Of a stretch of DNA of 64,000 nucleotides, positions 54,801-64,000 are shown one piece after another. The position numbers were made by a program, and so were the translations under genes. Each line of letters opens with the position of its first letter. Positions within the stretch are counted from its first letter, which is position 1. The stretch comes from Amylostereum areolatum (taxonomy: Eukaryota > Basidiomycota > Agaricomycetes > Russulales > Stereaceae): NCBI GenBank assembly GCA_012932865.1, contig SAXG01000014.1, forward strand, positions 977,525 to 1,041,524, in the 5' to 3' direction. The notes under the pieces were generated by a model, which searched no databases, was not told the DNA's origin, and worked only from the letters and a program-made list of their open reading frames with translations.

Positions 54801-57045
54801 TGGGGGGACGAGGACGCCGGGGACGCCGGACGGCCTCGTGGCGCTCGGCTGGATATGGGTTTGCCGTTCGTTCGCCTCCCGTTCGCCTGCTGTCCCGCCC
54901 CCCCCCCCCCTCCCCGCCCGCCGTCCGCACACGTGCTCCTTACCTGACCTTTGATTCGTTTTCCCGCGCAACGCGCCACCTTACGCGAATTTGACCCGGC
55001 GGAGTCGCGTGCGAGCGCGAAGGTTCTTTCTCCTCGACGCTCTCAGGCCAAGCGAAGTGTTTTCTCTTTCTCTCTCTCTCTCTCTTGCCGTTCGCGCCAC
55101 CGGAAAGTACCCTCGAATTTCGATTCTCCGGCAAACGCATCGTCATAGTCACAGCTGTCGAATGAAGGAAAGGGAGCGATCGGGCGGCGGGGCGGCTGGA
55201 CGACGGGTACTGTAACTTAGGAGCCGTCCGAACGTCTCGGTCCTGGTCCGCCCGGGGATCGTCATACGGTCCTTACTTTGTGTTCGAAATTCGAATCGAC
55301 GATCCCGTTCGTGTACTCCAACCTTGAGATGAGCATCCTTCTCTCCGCGCCTGCCCAAGGACTGGGTCCTGCACGCACTCGCTCGAACGTTCCCCCGGGA
55401 GGGTCGTTGACTCACGGCGAGATTCGAATGGGAAGGGGTCGTGGCTGGTGTGGAAGGAGGAGAGCACGCGTTCTGGGCGTGAGGGATGCGAGACGTGCTT
55501 CGAGGATGGGGAACAAGAGATGGAGGTGCTAGCTCGCGATGGACGCGGACTTCGTGCCAAGTCGTATCACGGCGTTCACCCGGTGCCGGGTGCGTGGGCA
55601 CCGTCGAGATGTGTATTGATTATCACGATCACAGCCCGCAAGGGTAGGAAACCGTCGAAGGGCGACACGACTGCGGCAGACGACGCACCAGAGCCGTGTG
55701 AACATGCGAGTCATTGAAATCATGCTGCCGACGTCCTCTCGTTTGGGCTCTCAGATCCAACCCGCGTCCTCGGGGAAGGGACGGCGTTTCGCCCAAGCGC
55801 GCCCGGCATCCCTCTCGAGGAGTCGACCACGGTATGTACATGAGTGCTGTGTCGCGGCGGGCCGGGGCTGAGCGTTCATAATCGAACGGCTGCTAGACCT
55901 GTGTCTGAAATATATGGATGACGATGCAGACTGGCGTGATCTGGCAAGAGCGAAGGACGCCGTGGGCGGAGACCCCGATCGTTCCGCGCACGCGTGCGAC
56001 GGACGTACACATGTACGTGTGCGCGTCTCCGAGAAGTCAGACCATACCTGTCCTAGGTCATTATGGTCATTTTTCGTCATCATCTGAGGATTATATCCAC
56101 GAGTCGCGACGAGCGCAGTGCCAGGGCTCCGCGGATGAAAGTGCAGATTCGATCGATATCATTCAATCTGCGTCAGAGCTGACCGGGAGGATCAAAGTTG
56201 AATACGCACTAGCAACGACCGCAGTGGCAGCGTGGTAGAACGTATGCGGTACGACAGAGCAGAGTGAGCTAGACAGGAAGATGTGCACCGTTTTCGCAAC
56301 AGTGGGTCCTCATCGGTATTTTGGAGGCCAAATTTGGTCGTGTTTGGCATCAGCATCTTGAATTACATAATCTCCATTTTTTCCCGCCGACTCTTGGGCA
56401 GTGGTATTGTACCGCAATTCCGCGTGCTATGTACAATAACCTTCCTCTTTCGATGAATCTGTGAGCAACAAGTAACCTTTAAGAGGAACAACACATCCTT
56501 TCGATATTGCAGTCTACATATCCACCCATCGAACATCCCTGTTCCGATCATCAAAATGCGCCATGTTGCTTGCATGTTGCGATACAACGATGTAACTATG
56601 TGAACCACAGGCGATACATCCCTGCGTACAGAATGCCCATCGGTAATCTTCGGTAGTGAAGCATCCTATTCAACCCGAAGAGGTAAGTCTATTCGGTTGT
56701 TGTCGGTTTGGTTACGGGTGCAGTCAACGGGGAGGCTTGCTCGCATCCTTCAGTCGACTCCTAGATAGCTCACTCTTCCTATCCAGTTCATCGCCTCCGA
56801 AACTTGACTTTGATCTCACAACTCAGTATCTAGGTAACAATTGGGAGTGTGTCTGCCTCAAACCCAATCAGAAACAGATAATGTCCAAGCCACAGGGCAA
56901 CTGAACATGACCGCCATCTCTGGGCCATGTGGGTGCTTGTGGGTGTCAACGCACTGGCACTCCACATTGCAATGATTTATCTATCCTCTGAAGTTCCGTG
57001 GCGGGTATCAATTCTCCCCTCCTCCGCATCCCGAGTGCCAGCGCA
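51857..57045. other. 5-kb region with no supported gene
   Basis: The region just right of 51857 is the 5' side of the minus-strand low-complexity gene and contains a CCT repeat (about 52115-52145). The remainder to 55.2 kb is GC-rich with overlapping Arg/Pro/Ser frames on both strands; 55.2-57.0 kb is less GC-rich. I found no domain, phased exon chain or RNA gene. Confidence 0.4.
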
Positions 57046-58098
57046 ATGCGTCGTAATGGTCACCTGTATACCCTCCTCCCGAGCTCAAGCGGGCTCCCCC
57101 TCCCAAGCTGGAGGGCGCAGGTTCTGAGTTACCTCGTCCGCGTGGTCCTGCCAGTCGCGCTCGCCCTCAACATTCTCCTCGGGTGGATTATTGTCTTCAG
57201 AACACCTCCCCCGCAGAGAGGTGACAACTCTCTCGACAACTACCAGGCCTTGTAAGTCTTCCCGACATCCCGTCACTGGTCTGCCGCTGACCACCCCAAC
57301 AGGAAGCCCGAACTAGTTGTCACCGTCTCACCGTCCGTTGTATCGCCCCCGTCCTCCCGCGCCATCGTCTCGACTCTGCTTAACGATCAGTACACCATTC
57401 CTGTGGCAACACTTGGCCACTCACTCACCACCTCCAATGTCACTTCCCGACGAATCCTCATGTACATCCCCGGCCGTCTCTCCGAGGAATCCCTCTGCAC
57501 TGTTCGTTCCGTTGGCTGGGAGCTCCACCCCGTGCTCCCCATCGCGCCTCCTCGCGACGGCGAGGGGATCAACCCCCGTTTCGTCGATGTATACACGAAA
57601 CTCAACCTTTGGACGCTGGACGTCATCGGGGTCGAGACCGCCGTCTTCATCGACGGAGATACACTCGTGCGACAGAGCTTCGAAGAGCTCTTCGAGCTGC
57701 CGTTCGTGTTCGGCGCTGTGCCGGATGTGTATGAGCACGAGGGGTTCACGACACAGATCAACTCTGGGGTACTCCTCGCCCGGCCGTCGAGCGCGACGTT
57801 CAACCAGATGATGAGCGTGCTCGAGACCGCGCGATTTCCACCGTCACCCGGAGACCAGGCGTTCCTTGATGCGTTCTTCTCGGGCGAGGCGCTGAGGCTG
57901 CCGTACGTGTACAACGCAAACCTTGCGATCAAGAAACGGAGTCCGGAGCTGTGGAGGCGGATGCAGGACGCGGTCAAGATCGTTCATTATACGACGCCCG
58001 CGCCGTTCGAAAAGGCACCTAGGGAGGGCATCCTCGGGAACGAAGATGTGGAGAAGAGCATAAAGCGGGCGAAGAACGGAAGTTGGGGGAGAGTATAG
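57046..58098 (+). CDS. GT8-family glycosyltransferase, type II membrane protein
   Basis: Two exons, 57046-57251 and 57303-58098, with a 51-nt intron; 333 residues. A short cytosolic N-terminus precedes one transmembrane anchor (VLSYLVRVVLPVALALNILL), so it is probably a Golgi or ER lumenal enzyme. The catalytic part shows the glycogenin/GT8 pattern: VDVYTKLNLWTLDVIGVETA, the metal-binding DxD as FIDGDTLV, FGAVPDVYEH, INSGVLLARPSSATFNQMM and SPGDQAFLDAFF, then LPYVYNANLAI and KIVHYTTPAPFEK (His of the donor-binding site). It would transfer a sugar from a nucleotide donor with Mn2+; the acceptor cannot be told. The membrane anchor argues against cytosolic glycogenin itself. Confidence 0.83.
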
Positions 58099-58722
58099 AG
58101 AAGAGATCGGATGGTGGGAGGGAGGCATGGAGGGATATGGAGAGGATGAATCGGGAGAAGCTAAAGGCGTGTAAAGATCTGTAAAATTCATCGAGGAGAT
58201 GATCGCGCCGTCCCGGGTCCTGCAGTGATATTGATATTAGAAGCTAGAAAACGGATCAGGTCGCTTTACTATTCTAGCTCCGTGTCCAGCACGTTGGATT
58301 CGCTCAGGAGACGAAATGTAGTCGGGCTGAAACCCGGATGATTCGCGTACGAAGTATCGTTCGGACGCAGGTGTACACAGGAAGAGATGCTGAACACCTG
58401 GATTGCACGATAGGTACAGGCGCTGGACGTTCGGATCCTAGAAATGCGGTTGGAGACCATGAGTCAATATAGTACGCAAAAACCGAGCACTCGATGAGAC
58501 TGAGTCCGAGCACTCGATTCCGAGTAGTCGGGGCGTCCAGAATACCGGCTGGCGCAGAAGAAACCAAAGAGTGTCGTGGCGATAATCGACGTCCGAGTCC
58601 GCGTCAAATGAAACAAGAGAACAGAGATTCGTCACCGTTTTCGACTTAGTTTATCAGCTTGACGTATCCACGATTTGTTCATGGAAGGTGGGCCATACGA
58701 CCGAGGGCGAAGGCATTCTCTG
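58099..58722. other. Intergenic between the GT8 gene and the caspase-like pseudogene
   Basis: Convergent 3' ends meet here. No gene seen. Confidence 0.5.
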
Positions 58723-60079
58723 TCAATCCCGGAACCACAGGAGACACTTCTTCCTGTCCCCCACCACCGTTGGGATCTGTATGTTATGCAGCATCGGCCT
58801 CACCCCACTCTCAATCAAACTCTTGAAAGTCGTCCGAGGATCCATTCCTAGAGGCGACTCGAGCGCCTGCACGAGCGCCGACGTGAAAATCCCGCGCTCT
58901 TCCGCCGAGACTTCCAACGCCTGTTTCGAAGTTCTCGCACGCGGCGATGAGGACGTTGCGAGGACATGTCCGCTATCCACCCAGGTTGGGACACGGGCCG
59001 CGTATATGCAGGTCGCCGACGATCGTTGTCCGCTTCCTGTAGCATGTCGCCCAAACTCGCGGGCAGGAGCGGGCCGCAGACCGCGTTGGGCGCATGTCGA
59101 CAGGAGCGCGGGTCATACCACCGGCGTGGCAGCAGTCGGCGATGAAAAGGATGTTGTCGCCCTTTGCGTCGCGTATGGCTCCGAGGATGGTGTTCAGCTC
59201 GCGGTCGCTGATGTCTGGGACAACTCCATGGGCGCCTCGTCGACTGCCCTCGGTCAGAGGGACAGATCGCCTCGATGACGCCCGCACCGTCGATGCACGT
59301 GAAGTAATCTCTTGCGTCGTATTTCGCGCCGTGTCCTGAGTAGAATATGACCACCACGTCTCCCCGCTGGATGCAGTGGTCATCGCGCAGGTTCCACAGC
59401 TCGTGCAATATGTTGACGCGGGTGGGAGCGATAATATCGTCGGTAAAGCGATGGAGGAAAGACGGTTCTCCCGTTGACGAGGAGCTTGATGTGGGAGTTG
59501 GGGACGGAGAGCTTGGATGTGAGGTAGGTCTGGAAGCGTTTGGCGTCAGCCGCGCTTCCCTTGAGATTGTACAGTCCGGCGTCGGGCGATGAGTACTTGT
59601 TGATACCGATGAGGACCGCCCAGATGCGATTGCCGAGCTTGGCTTGCGACGAATAATTCTGAAAACCCTCGTTAACAAACCAATGAGCACGTGGGGGGAA
59701 CAGCGGTACCTGGGACGAAACGGTTTGTTTCGTATGGACCTTGTTGTATTTCACAAGTGCAGGTCCCAATGTCAAGAGGATATCGCGCAAGAGGCGGGAT
59801 TTATCCTCCCGAAGGTAATGCAAGGTGTCAAGGTTTTGAAGATGGCTGAAAGGGAGCCCAATGGGCGATGGGTCCGCGCGGGCTCTGGACTGATACAACT
59901 TGAACAGGTCTCCTGAGTCAACGGGGGCCGAGCATTCCCAAGTCAGCCCAAAGAGCACGCTCCAACTCTTCGAGAGGATGAATCCTTTTGTCCAGGTCTT
60001 TCACCTGTCGAATGAGAGGCGCCTTCGTACGCCGATCTGCTCAGGCAGTTTTTTGGGCAAGTTCGACCCAATTGTCCAT
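58723..60079 (-). pseudogene. Caspase-like (peptidase C14) pseudogene with multiple frameshifts
   Basis: Reading from the right: a helical segment (NYMDNWVELAQK; QVKDLDKRIHPLEELERALW), then the p20 fold: RIWAVLIGINKYSSPDAGLY, YLTSKLSVPNSHIKLLVN, the catalytic His in VVVIFYSGHGAKYDA, GVVPDISDRELNTILGAIRD and the catalytic Cys in LFIADCCHAGGMTR, ending CLLWFRD and a stop at 58723. The sense jumps frame five times: an extra base in each of 59470-59472, 59247-59249, 58956-58957 and 58924-58926, and a missing base near 59091. A further shift lies near 60030. Each is one base, mostly in short homopolymers, and protein conservation resumes exactly after it. Introns cannot explain them. Either a young pseudogene or an assembly with systematic indels; neighbouring genes show none, favouring decay. 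Confidence 0.78.
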
Positions 60080-61821
60080 GTAGTTAGCACCGAATGATGC
60101 TGCCAACTTTACGATCACCGATGAAGAAAATGCTGGACATAAAGGAAGTGGGACGTACTAGCGAATCAGTTTGGACGGTACTGTCTCCGGATGGCACGAT
60201 TGCGACTCCCGGAGGGGCGAAATGATGCGTTGGTGCGGCCAAGAGGGGGTGAGGCTGAGTGGATGGTGCATGATGGTAGAGCCTCCGTGTGGGTTGAATG
60301 GCGATTGCGCCGAGTACATACCCGGCTGGAATGCAACGCACGGATGAGCTGGACTGTTCCCCTCCGAAGATCATGTGAGACGCTTACCGCCTGATTGTGC
60401 GTGGGAAAGTGTCCTGAACGATCTGTTCCCTGAGCGAAGGGTGGCGATGGGCTCGTTTGGTGGCGATATGTGGTTGAGAGGGAAATTGAGCACGAGCGAC
60501 GGTGTCAGGATATGTTCGCGTGTCAATCTGGGATGCCTTGATGTTAGTAAAGCACTAAAGAGACGTGTGCAGATCACATACCACTCCATATTCAAATGCC
60601 CACCCCGCAGGTAACGTAGAGTTGTCATTCGAGCGTGACGCCATATTGCTCTCAAGGCTGGGAGGATTCGTCGTCTCGGCTCAGTTGATCTTGGAGGAGT
60701 AGGATGGTCCTTCAAAGCGGCGGGGTCCAAAGATCGGAAGGAGAAAATCAGCTGAGGCGAAAGGGGGTGTAAAGTCGAGGTGATAAGGGGGTAGCGGGAC
60801 GGTGGTAGCGGAATATACCAGCGCCTCGCCGTGGTGGGGTTTTGACTCGTCTGGCATTCAAAGCTATAGGTTGGATCAATAGATATTGGGCGCTCAAAAA
60901 GCAAAGAGCGCACCTTTTTGGAACAGCTGTTGGGAGGCGCCCCAAAAGTGTATGCGGGGCGGTGAAGGCATCATATGGTTCGTCACAGATCAATGCACAG
61001 CGACTGAAGGGCCATGGAGAGCGGAATGTTGGCGGAACAGCCAACTCAGCACGACTATCTTCCTGATTCTTCTGTTTGGATCCATAACTCTTGTTTTTCT
61101 TGGAAAGGGGGATCGTGTGCGCTTCGGGGAGTTGATCCTGCTATCCAGCGCACCCGCCTTGTATGCCTTGGTCTGAACATGGTATCTATGCGTCGACAGC
61201 TGTCGACAGCCTGAGCCTCAAGTTCTCAGGAAGTTCGTCAGTGCCTTTTCGAATCAAAGCAGTGAAGTTTGGGGGCGGAAGATCCTTCCCGAGGAAAAAC
61301 GTCACTTTATATGGGACTGTGGCACTGCATTCTTGGGGTCGTCGGAAAGACAGGGCGCTGAAAGTTGACCTAATAAACGAAAGTTGGCATAGTTCTAGTA
61401 AGTGTAAGTAACTGGCGTCGAGTCGCTGCCGATCCTTGCCGATCGGAGTCTCGTACTTACATAATTGCAACGCCGACGATGATTGGTTAGGAAATTTACG
61501 TAATCACAGTCACAGCACAGCGGGCCAGATGACGGTTCGCATGCTTCACTGTCCGAACTCGCCTTATTCCGAGTCCTTTGCACCAGCTTGCACCCGCCTT
61601 CACTTCTCACTTGAACCTCGAGCCTCGAATGTCGTTCTGATCTGACTGTGAGAACTGAAGGCCAGGATGCTCAGTACGGAGGAACGTCGTCAGTTGCACT
61701 CAAACTGTTCCCGCGAGAACATGGCGAGTGACTTTTCTTATCTCTGTCTTCCGTCTCTAAGCCCATCAACTCGTCTCTAGACTGTATCGCGTCATCCAAG
61801 TCCATCTATTGATGGGAATGC
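60080..61821. other. Region between the two caspase-like loci, unresolved
   Basis: Minus-strand fragments look coding, notably 61186-61400 (VPYKVTFFLGKDLPPPNFTA, then LIRKGTDELPENLRLRLSTA). They could be upstream exons of the damaged locus or another gene's remnant. I cannot link them. Confidence 0.3.
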
Positions 61822-63314
61822 ATGCGCCTTCGACCTCGACCTCCCGTCGCACCCACCAACACTGCTTTCGACGGCGATACAGGACACCGCAAAATGACGC
61901 CACTAGTGAGTCTTGCCTCGCATTCACTCGTCTACTCGCGAACCAGCACTCACCCGGGTCAGGATTCTTCCATTAAGACCTGCGATGCAGAAGATCTACC
62001 GCTCTGGTATTGGACAGGTTGGCGCGAGCTGCTGTGTCAAGATGAGCAATGGCGAACCACCCTTGCCGCGGAAATCATGGACGTTGAAACGAAGGTGGCC
62101 CAGCTAGAGTCAGAGGAGAGGGGAAGGTCAATGCGAGTATCGCACGGGTGCGATTCGCCCCACGATTGTAGTCAGCTCCCACCAGATCGCCAGCAAGGGA
62201 TCCGCGACGCATGTTCGACGGCCACCAACTCCCGCGAGAAACTTCGTTGATTCATGCAGACCAAACACCATCTTCTTCAAGAGCTTCTCCCCCGGCTTTC
62301 CGTCAATCTTTCATCTTCTCTTTCCGAGACCATCCCAGCAATATCGGTGTGTTTTTGCCTTCGTGAACGCGGCCCTTGTTCATCCTGAAATCATCCTAGG
62401 AACGCTCTTCCGAAGAGCACTTTTGGGCGGTCGTCGTCGGCGTCAACCAGTACCCCGAACCAACAATAAACCTCGAGGGCTGCGTTCCGGATGCGTGCCT
62501 CATCCATGAATATCTGGTGTCCGACCTCTTCGTCCCTGTCTCCCATATCAAGCTTCTCACCTCCAATGACCACCAAGGCGTCTCAACGGACGGACAACCC
62601 ACTCGCGCAAACATTCTCAACGCGCTTTATTCCCATCTCCGCGACAACGACAACGTTCAATACGGCGACAAAATCTTGTTTTACTTCTCTGGCCGCGGCT
62701 CAAGCTACGACCCGTCGGAGTACTTCATAGCGAATGTCGCTGACAAGATGGGCCCAGTTGAGGCGCTCTGCCCCGCTGATCGAGGTGCGCATCTTGACAT
62801 CAGCGACCGCGAGCTGAACGTTATTTTGGCCGAGATACGCGACGTGAAAGGGCCCAACATTACGGTCATCCTTGACTGTTGCTTTTCGGGGGCGGTCGCG
62901 CTTCCGACCGGCGCCGTTGCGCGTTATGCTCACCCGCTTCCACAAAGTCTGGAGCCGATGCTCCGTGCGGTAGACGAAGACACGCGGCGACATCCATCAC
63001 ATTCGTCTGTGCTTGCAGAATCGTGGACGGAGGATATGTCGTCCCATGTTGCCTTAGCTATACATCCGAGCTACGAGCTCCAGTGCAACCTCCAGGCTAT
63101 TAACCACGGGGCGTTCACTCTGGCGTTGGTAGCCGCACTGAGGTCTTCCGACTCGAGGACAACGTACAGGTCACTTGCGTTCAATGGGCTGGGGAGCCTG
63201 CAAGAGCAGACCCCGGTGGTGGCGGGAAGCAGTGTCAAGTCTAGGCTATGGTTCCGTGACAGCAACCCGCGCAAGCCACCAGAGGAATCATACAGGGCAC
63301 GCGGAGCGAAGTAA
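61822..63314 (+). CDS. Caspase-like (peptidase C14) protein with altered active site
   Basis: Four exons: 61822-61905, 61963-62136, 62260-62346 and 62400-63314; 419 residues (an alternative start is at 61894 with better context). The third exon and its 123-nt upstream intron are the least certain. A helical N-terminal region (LAAEIMDVETKVAQLESEER) precedes the p20 domain: HFWAVVVGVNQYPEP, NLEGCVPDACLIHEYLVSDL, HIKLLTSNDHQG, LDISDRELNVILAEIRDVKG and ITVILDCCFSGAV. The position normally occupied by the catalytic His (SGHG) is Arg214 (YFSGRGSSY). The residue after the catalytic-site Cys276 is Phe, not His. The C-terminus includes GAFTLALVAALRSSD and SRLWFRD. It is probably proteolytically dead, perhaps a regulatory pseudoprotease. 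Basidiomycetes carry many such caspase-domain genes. Confidence 0.75.
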
Positions 63315-64000
63315 GGTGCACCAAGTCCTGCTTTTCCTATCGTTCAAAAGTAATGGCCACTGGTACTGCGCATGCCTGTACATATCCACATTGAAATACA
63401 TGTTTTCGTATGAAGCCTTGGAGCCGTGTTTTCTATCCTTTTACGTTCATTCATTGTTTCCCCTTATTGCCCCATTCCTTCGTCTACCATCTGACGACCA
63501 GGCTGCCCGCGACAACTCGTCGCCGTTTGCACGGTAGCAGAGGATGCCAAAGGTCGAGATATAGGTGCGGAGGTGTTTACTCGCGTTCGGATCTACGTCT
63601 AACCTTGATCACCTTCCCTCTGTTGCCAGATGAGTCTCTACAACGAAGCACTTGTCAATGAGGGCTCAGTCACCTGTCGCCACGCGGCGGTAAGGAGCCT
63701 GACGCATTCATCGAAAGGGCACGCGCCTGCACTCCATACGCAGGATGGGGCTTCCGCGATGTACACGAGGCATGATCGTACTCTGCGGATTCTTCTCCGC
63801 TGGTACGGTCGTCAGCATACCGGTATACAACACGCACCGTGATCTATGCGTCGGAGCCGAGGATATCGACGTATTCTTGCGGGCGCGGTGGCCGGAGAAC
63901 AAAGGGACCTTCCCAGGTCATTTTATCCGTTCTCGTATTATCCTAGGTACGTTTTTTCTGAGGTTGGAGGAGCTTGATCTCACCGTTCGTCTTTCCTTTA
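63315..64000 (+). other. 3' flank and possible partial gene at the window edge
   Basis: From about 63690 the plus strand reads EPDAFIERARACTPYAGWGF and RDVHE, then, one base out of frame, GMIVLCGFFSAGTVVSIPVY, VGAEDIDVFLRARWPENKG and GHFIRSRIIL. It reaches a GTACGT donor near 63951. A single missing base near 63770 separates the two parts. This may be another frameshifted gene or a mis-modelled exon of a gene continuing to the right. No domain recognised. Confidence 0.35.

Noticed and set aside
52437..54979. Several 100-240-codon frames at 52-55 kb
   Set aside because: Composition is Arg/Pro/Ser/Ala-heavy on both strands, with no domains and no splice logic.
1..64000. CRISPR arrays, bacterial operons, rRNA or tRNA genes
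   Set aside because: No regularly spaced direct repeats, no Shine-Dalgarno-led gene strings and no convincing tRNA B-box or cloverleaf were noticed. The spliced gene structure is eukaryotic.

Overview
The window is a nuclear segment of a filamentous basidiomycete, most likely an agaricomycete. The evidence is short GT-AG introns (about 44-100 nt, usually 50-60), GC-rich codon choice, and protein families typical of mushroom-forming fungi (DUF6699 proteins, BTB proteins, caspase-like proteins, a DDE integrase-core gene). All gene models were spliced by hand from the sequence; no homology search was run.

Layout. 1-13.4 kb is GC-rich housekeeping and regulatory sequence: the 5' part of an intron-rich oligopeptide transporter, a DUF6699 protein, the exosome subunit RRP46 and an HMG-box transcription factor, all on the minus strand. 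The long GC-rich spacers between them hold no gene I can support. 13.4-19.3 kb is apparently gene-free. 19.3-20.6 kb carries the ER-shaping protein Lunapark (LNP1). 20.6-28.6 kb is visibly less GC-rich. It holds one copy of a dispersed repeat, a weak two-exon gene, a minus-strand pair (an unknown Cys/His-motif protein and a DD35E integrase-core protein), and a divergent BTB gene starting 110 bp from the integrase start. 28.6-33 kb is coding-like but unresolved, with a perfect 64-bp direct repeat. 33.2-35.8 kb is a 12-exon gene whose C-terminus looks like a 2-oxoglutarate/Fe(II) dioxygenase.

36.1-37.7 kb combines a truncated KRE33/NAT10 fragment, a long palindrome and the second copy of the dispersed repeat. 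38.8-40.8 kb has a second DUF6699 gene and a small secreted protein. 41.9-46.0 kb is a tandem array of three paralogous genes of a family I do not recognise, with duplicated flanks reaching 47.1 kb. 48.9-51.9 kb is a 963-residue low-complexity protein. 51.9-57.0 kb shows no supported gene. 57.0-58.1 kb is a GT8 glycosyltransferase.

58.7-63.3 kb holds two caspase-like (C14) loci in opposite orientation. One is wrecked by single-base indels but keeps its catalytic His-Cys motif. The other has an open frame, but its catalytic His is replaced by Arg.

The housekeeping genes appear unrelated to one another. The likeliest sources of new biology are the tandem family, the integrase/partner/BTB neighbourhood, the putative dioxygenase and the active-site-altered caspase-like protein.
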